Of a stretch of DNA of 64,000 nucleotides, positions 60,771 through 64,000 are shown piece after piece. Origin of the DNA: CAWFKW01 sp963816535 (GTDB lineage: Bacteria; Bacteroidota; Ignavibacteria; Tepidaquicellales; OLB5); NCBI GenBank assembly GCA_963816535.1, contig CAWFKW010000006.1, positions 124,001 to 188,000 on the forward strand, written 5' to 3'. The position numbers were made by a program, and so were the translations under genes. The notes under the pieces are model-generated. The model did no database searches. It was not told the origin of the DNA and saw nothing but the letters and a program-made list of their open reading frames with translations. Positions within the stretch are counted from its first letter, which is position 1; the number at the start of each line of letters is the position of its first letter.

Positions 60771-61790
60771 ATGAAAAGTTTTGCCGGTTTAAAGCTTCAT
60801 ATAATCTTCATAGCTGCAGTTTTGCTGTTACAGTTTCTTTTGGTTGTTCCTGAAATAGGCTATTTCAGCGAGTCTGTTATTTTCAATCACAATTTAATTG
60901 AAGTTTTTTTTAAATTCTTTTTTTTCTATACGGCATATTATTTTTTCCTGCCCGTGATATTCAGGCTAAACCGTTTTGTTTTGTTTTCGGCATTATATAT
61001 ACTTTTTATCTTCCTGTTCAACGTGCTATTTACTTTCCTATTTATTCATTTTAGATATCCTATGGAAGCAATGCCGCAATTGTTCTCGGGGCCGTTCAGA
61101 AGCAATTATTTTGACCTGATCACTTATGATTTTGCGTATGCAGTTATGGGGGTTTTGTTCAGGGTCTCGATCGAGTGGTATAAAAAGTCAAAAAAACAGG
61201 ATGAGATTGCAATGCAAAACTTAGTCGAAGAACTTTCCCTGCTGCATTCAAGAATAAATTCTGAATTCCTGTTTGCAGTCCTTGATAAAATCAGCTCGTT
61301 AATCCCTAAAGATCCAACCCGGGCGTCGGATACGGTTATTAAGCTGTCAAATGTAATGTGGTACATGCTTTATGATGCCGGCTTGAAAACTTCGCCGCTT
61401 GAAGAAGAAATCCGTATGATAGGGGAGTATGCCGCGCTGCAAAATTTATTATTTGATGAACAGGTATCGGTCAGTTTTAATAACAACTGGAATCTTCCGG
61501 GGATTTCATTGCCTCCGCTTATTTTTTTCCCGATTGTTGAAGATGCAATAAGGCAATGCAGAGACTCAGAACACAGGGCATGTATAAAGATAGAGCTAAG
61601 CGGAAAACTTAATTTTATCAATTTCGCCGTTGCAGGCAACTGTACTGAATCAAGTTTTTTGAACAATCAAAATAATACGATTGAAAACGCCAGAAAAAGA
61701 CTCGGTTTGTTTTTTGAGAACAATTTTAATCTTGATATTTTGCATTCTGATAATGAATATTCAGTGAAATTACAAATAAATTACGTATGA
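60771..61790 (+). CDS. degenerate LytS-type histidine kinase (pseudokinase)
   Basis: 339-aa paralogue of the preceding kinase with the same four-helix sensor and dimerisation layout, but key residues are lost. Phosphoacceptor NPHFLFN reads NSEFLFA (E165 for His), the N box ENAFKH reads EDAIRQ (Asp for Asn), and the GGFGLANI glycine box reads NNTIENAR. Autophosphorylation and ATP binding are therefore unlikely. It still has PPLIFFPIVE like active homologues, so it was derived from a real kinase and has been retained in frame. It may be a partner, decoy or sensor subunit for the intact kinase; it overlaps the regulator gene by 4 nt. Confidence 0.85.
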   Translation: MKSFAGLKLHIIFIAAVLLLQFLLVVPEIGYFSESVIFNHNLIEVFFKFFFFYTAYYFFLPVIFRLNRFVLFSALYILFIFLFNVLFTFLFIHFRYPMEAMPQLFSGPFRSNYFDLITYDFAYAVMGVLFRVSIEWYKKSKKQDEIAMQNLVEELSLLHSRINSEFLFAVLDKISSLIPKDPTRASDTVIKLSNVMWYMLYDAGLKTSPLEEEIRMIGEYAALQNLLFDEQVSVSFNNNWNLPGISLPPLIFFPIVEDAIRQCRDSEHRACIKIELSGKLNFINFAVAGNCTESSFLNNQNNTIENARKRLGLFFENNFNLDILHSDNEYSVKLQINYV

Positions 61791-62506
61791 AAATAAACTG
61801 TATAGCCGTTGATGACGAGCCCCCCGCTTTATTGCAAATTAAGGAGTACGCATCAAGAACGCCGTTTCTGAACCTGCTTGCCTCTTTCAACGATCCAATT
61901 GAATGCGTTGGTTTCATGAAAACAAACCGCGTCGATCTCATGTTCCTCGATATCGAGATGGGAGATTTCTCCGGAATACAGCTTCTAAACAGCCTCAACG
62001 CAAAACCTAAAGTGGTATTTACCACGGCTCACAAGTCATATGCTCACAAAGCTTTTGACATGGATGTAACAGACTTCCTTCTGAAGCCAATTTCATTTGA
62101 AAGATTTATCAAAGCGGTTGATAAAGTTGCATCTTTGTTAATTGGCGGGCCTGATTCTGTTCAAAGCGCAAATAACAGCGTCCCCAAAGACCATATATTT
62201 GTAAAAACGAATTACAAGCTTCAAAGGATTTTACTTAATGACATTTTGTATATAGAAGGACTTAGCGAATATTCGGCCATCAAGACGCCTGATGAAAAAA
62301 TTATTACATATCAAAGCCTCAAGAATTTTGAGCAGATCCTCGCTGATTCAGGCTTCATGCGCGTTCATAAATCTTTTATAGTAAGGCTCGACAGGATAGA
62401 TACAATAGATAAACAGAGTATAAAGATTTCAGGTAAGGAAATTCCTATTGGAGATAAGTTCAGGAAAGCTATCTTTGAAAAAATTAAGAATTCGAGCAGG
62501 ACATGA
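61787..62506 (+). CDS. LytTR-type response regulator
   Basis: 239 aa. Receiver domain (about 1-120): acidic pair in VDDEPPAL, phospho-Asp in LMFLDIEMG, Thr in VVFTTAHKSYA and Lys in FLLKPIS, all intact. C-terminal LytTR DNA-binding domain (IFVKTNYKLQRILLNDILYIEGLSEYSAI, ending in GFMRVHKSFIVRLDRID, GKEIPIGDKFRKAI). The likely partner of the LytS kinase pair. Confidence 0.93.
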   Translation: MKINCIAVDDEPPALLQIKEYASRTPFLNLLASFNDPIECVGFMKTNRVDLMFLDIEMGDFSGIQLLNSLNAKPKVVFTTAHKSYAHKAFDMDVTDFLLKPISFERFIKAVDKVASLLIGGPDSVQSANNSVPKDHIFVKTNYKLQRILLNDILYIEGLSEYSAIKTPDEKIITYQSLKNFEQILADSGFMRVHKSFIVRLDRIDTIDKQSIKISGKEIPIGDKFRKAIFEKIKNSSRT

Positions 62507-62533
62507 ATTTAGCGAACAAATTTAGTTAATAAA

Positions 62534-62557
62534 AAGCCCGGCTAAACGCCGGGCCTT
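62534..62557. terminator. terminator between convergent LytTR and T9SS genes
   Basis: GCCCGGC and GCCGGGC arms with an A-run before and T-rich sequence after, in a 77-nt convergent gap; likely to work in both directions. Confidence 0.75.
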
Positions 62558-62583
62558 ACTAAATATTTTTATTAAAAATACCG

Positions 62584-63912
62584 CTACTTTATCAAAACCA
62601 TTTTTTTAAACTCAGTAAACGATTCTGTCTCCATCTTATAAAAATATGTTCCGCTTGCGTAGTTTGAAGCGTTCCAGTTAAGTTCATAGCTGCCTGCCGG
62701 TTTCATTTCATTTACCGGAGTACTTACAACGTTCCCAAGCATGTCAAATATACTGATCTTTACAAAACCGTTGTGCGGCACGTCATATTTAATAGTCGTG
62801 CTTGGGTTGAACGGATTCGGGTAATTCTGGCTAAGAGAATATTCATGCGGTATAGGCTGGTTATTTTCGTTAACGCCTGTAAGCGTCAGTAACACGCTGT
62901 CAACAAGTTTGATTACGCTTCCGTTGCTCGAGATAGCGTACCCGTAAATAATATTATTAATATTTGCAAAATCGAAATGCGTGATGTTCGTAACGCCCGC
63001 CGTTTGCATAAGGTTCCAGGTCACGCCGTTATCAAGGCTCCGGCTAACGCCGCCGTTAGAGCCGATAATATAAACCACGCTTGTATTTGGCACCCAGTTC
63101 AGGTAACATGTTCCTGTTACACCTGCGCATATGCTTATTGCGTTCCATGTGTTACCGCCATCGGTTGTTCTGCCCATCATCGGCAGGGAGGTTGATGTTG
63201 CCGCAACGCCATACAGCTTGTTAGTGTGAAACGCTATAGCGCTTGTATAATTTCCGCTTACGTTTATATTTTGTATTGCCCACGAAACGCCGTTATCTGT
63301 TGTCAGCCTTATCCTTGCCGCACCGTTATCAAGACCGAAACCGTAAAAGAGATTGTCTATTATCATAAGCGAATTCTGCGCATTGGATACGCCGTTAGCT
63401 CCCGAGTTTATCATCACCCAGTTAGAACCGCTGTTTGTTGACCTGTATACTCTGGTTGCCATGGCTAGCCCGAATATGGAAGAGATTTGTTTGGTGAAGG
63501 CAAGCCCCGTAAAATGCCCGCCATTGCTTGCTGCAGTCTGCAATATAGAGATCCATGACTGACCGGCATCCGTTGTCTTATATAAATTTGCTGAACCGTT
63601 TACAACTCCTTCGCCAACATATCCGGTATAAGTTCCTATCGTCCAAACGCATGATAACTCATGTGATATGCCTATCGTAGGCAATGTGGCCCAGTTGTAG
63701 CCGCCGTCGGTGGTTCTGAACACTTTCGCAGTAGTGCCGGAGCCGCCGGCTATCCAGACTATATTGTTATCATAAACATTAATACTGGGAGTTGCGCCGG
63801 GCGAGTTCACCGAACCCACCAGGAACCAATCCTGAGAATAAGTATTATTTTGAATAAAGACCAATATCGTTAAAATAACAGCCGCTTTAAGAATTAAGAA
63901 ATTATGTTTCAT
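62584..63912 (-). CDS. T9SS-secreted BNR-like protein
   Basis: 442 aa from the Met at 63912, chosen because GAGGAG precedes it and a signal peptide (LILKAAVILTILVFIQNNTYSQ) follows directly; the frame stays open upstream to the window edge. The body has BNR/Ycf48-like repeats (AKVFRTTDGGYNWATLP, ANLYKTTDAGQSWISIL, TRVYRSTNSGSNWVMIN, PMMGRTTDGGNTWNAI, GGVSRSLDNGVTWNLM). The sorting domain (NYPNPFNPSTTIKYDV, SGTYFYKM, KKMVLIK) is near-identical to that at 58159. Confidence 0.9.
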   Translation of the reverse strand: MKHNFLILKAAVILTILVFIQNNTYSQDWFLVGSVNSPGATPSINVYDNNIVWIAGGSGTTAKVFRTTDGGYNWATLPTIGISHELSCVWTIGTYTGYVGEGVVNGSANLYKTTDAGQSWISILQTAASNGGHFTGLAFTKQISSIFGLAMATRVYRSTNSGSNWVMINSGANGVSNAQNSLMIIDNLFYGFGLDNGAARIRLTTDNGVSWAIQNINVSGNYTSAIAFHTNKLYGVAATSTSLPMMGRTTDGGNTWNAISICAGVTGTCYLNWVPNTSVVYIIGSNGGVSRSLDNGVTWNLMQTAGVTNITHFDFANINNIIYGYAISSNGSVIKLVDSVLLTLTGVNENNQPIPHEYSLSQNYPNPFNPSTTIKYDVPHNGFVKISIFDMLGNVVSTPVNEMKPAGSYELNWNASNYASGTYFYKMETESFTEFKKMVLIK

Positions 63913-64000
63913 TTTATTGTTCTCCTCATATATGTATGATAAAGATGGAACAATAATGTATGATTGTAAATCACCGTAAAAAGTTATAATTTTTCCCAAA

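Overview
The window looks like a chromosome segment of a Bacteroidota/Chlorobi-lineage bacterium, most likely Ignavibacteriota. The reasons are: seven secreted proteins ending in a type IX secretion (T9SS) sorting domain with the NYPNPFNP signature typical of that group; promoters with a TAnnTTTG -7 box; few Shine-Dalgarno sites; several TTG starts; and protein families common there (DUF3667, DUF1015 beside serCA). No phage, integrase, transposase or CRISPR array was seen, and no T9SS machinery is encoded here.

Layout. 1-10054 (minus): esterase (cut by the window edge), surE, obg, an unknown AT-hook-like protein, sdhB-sdhA, a frameshifted trypsin-like protease with TPR repeats, a crotonase and an EamA transporter. 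10341-13092: DUF3667 membrane protein, methyltransferase and a small exported protein split by a frameshift. 13313-23760 (minus): five large surface or secreted proteins (an FN3 array, a BNR propeller, an M14 carboxypeptidase, a tandem pair of YCF48-like proteins). 24169-29068 (plus): ruvB, 3-methyladenine glycosylase, ABC ATPase, beta-barrel protein, RsbW-like ATPase. 29069-31150: an island of palindromes around a Kelch T9SS protein. 31160-33484 (minus): DinB, mdh, rpmA, rplU (frameshifted). 33957-38010 (plus): small ORF, serC, serA, DUF1015, RsbRD-like. 38088-42634 (plus): biotin-dependent carboxyltransferase set (5S-like, 12S-like, small gamma-like, BCCP) and an ICMT-like methyltransferase. 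42913-53873 (plus): one ten-gene haem operon running from glutamyl-tRNA to haem. 53929-57683: a five-repeat SANT/Myb-like protein, AraC regulator, DUF1269, HdeD and DoxX membrane proteins. Then tRNA-Ala(GGC), a T9SS propeller, a LytS kinase / degenerate LytS / LytTR regulator trio, and a last T9SS protein.

The most interesting signals are not genes. First, a 14-bp palindrome ATGAT-N4-ATCAT (FNR/DNR-like) occurs at five exact and one near-exact sites, all intergenic and upstream of genes. In front of the haem operon and of the serC operon it sits exactly 34 bp, centre to centre, from a TATATTTG -7 box, which is class II activator geometry. Second, many short perfect palindromes with different stems but mostly GTC...GAC ends are scattered and clustered (29083-29358). 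Two palindromic elements are inserted in frame at the same loop of two T9SS sorting domains. Third, a LytS paralogue next to an intact one has lost its phosphoacceptor His, N-box Asn and glycine box. At least two frameshifts at short homopolymers, one of them in the essential rplU, warn of base errors in the underlying assembly.
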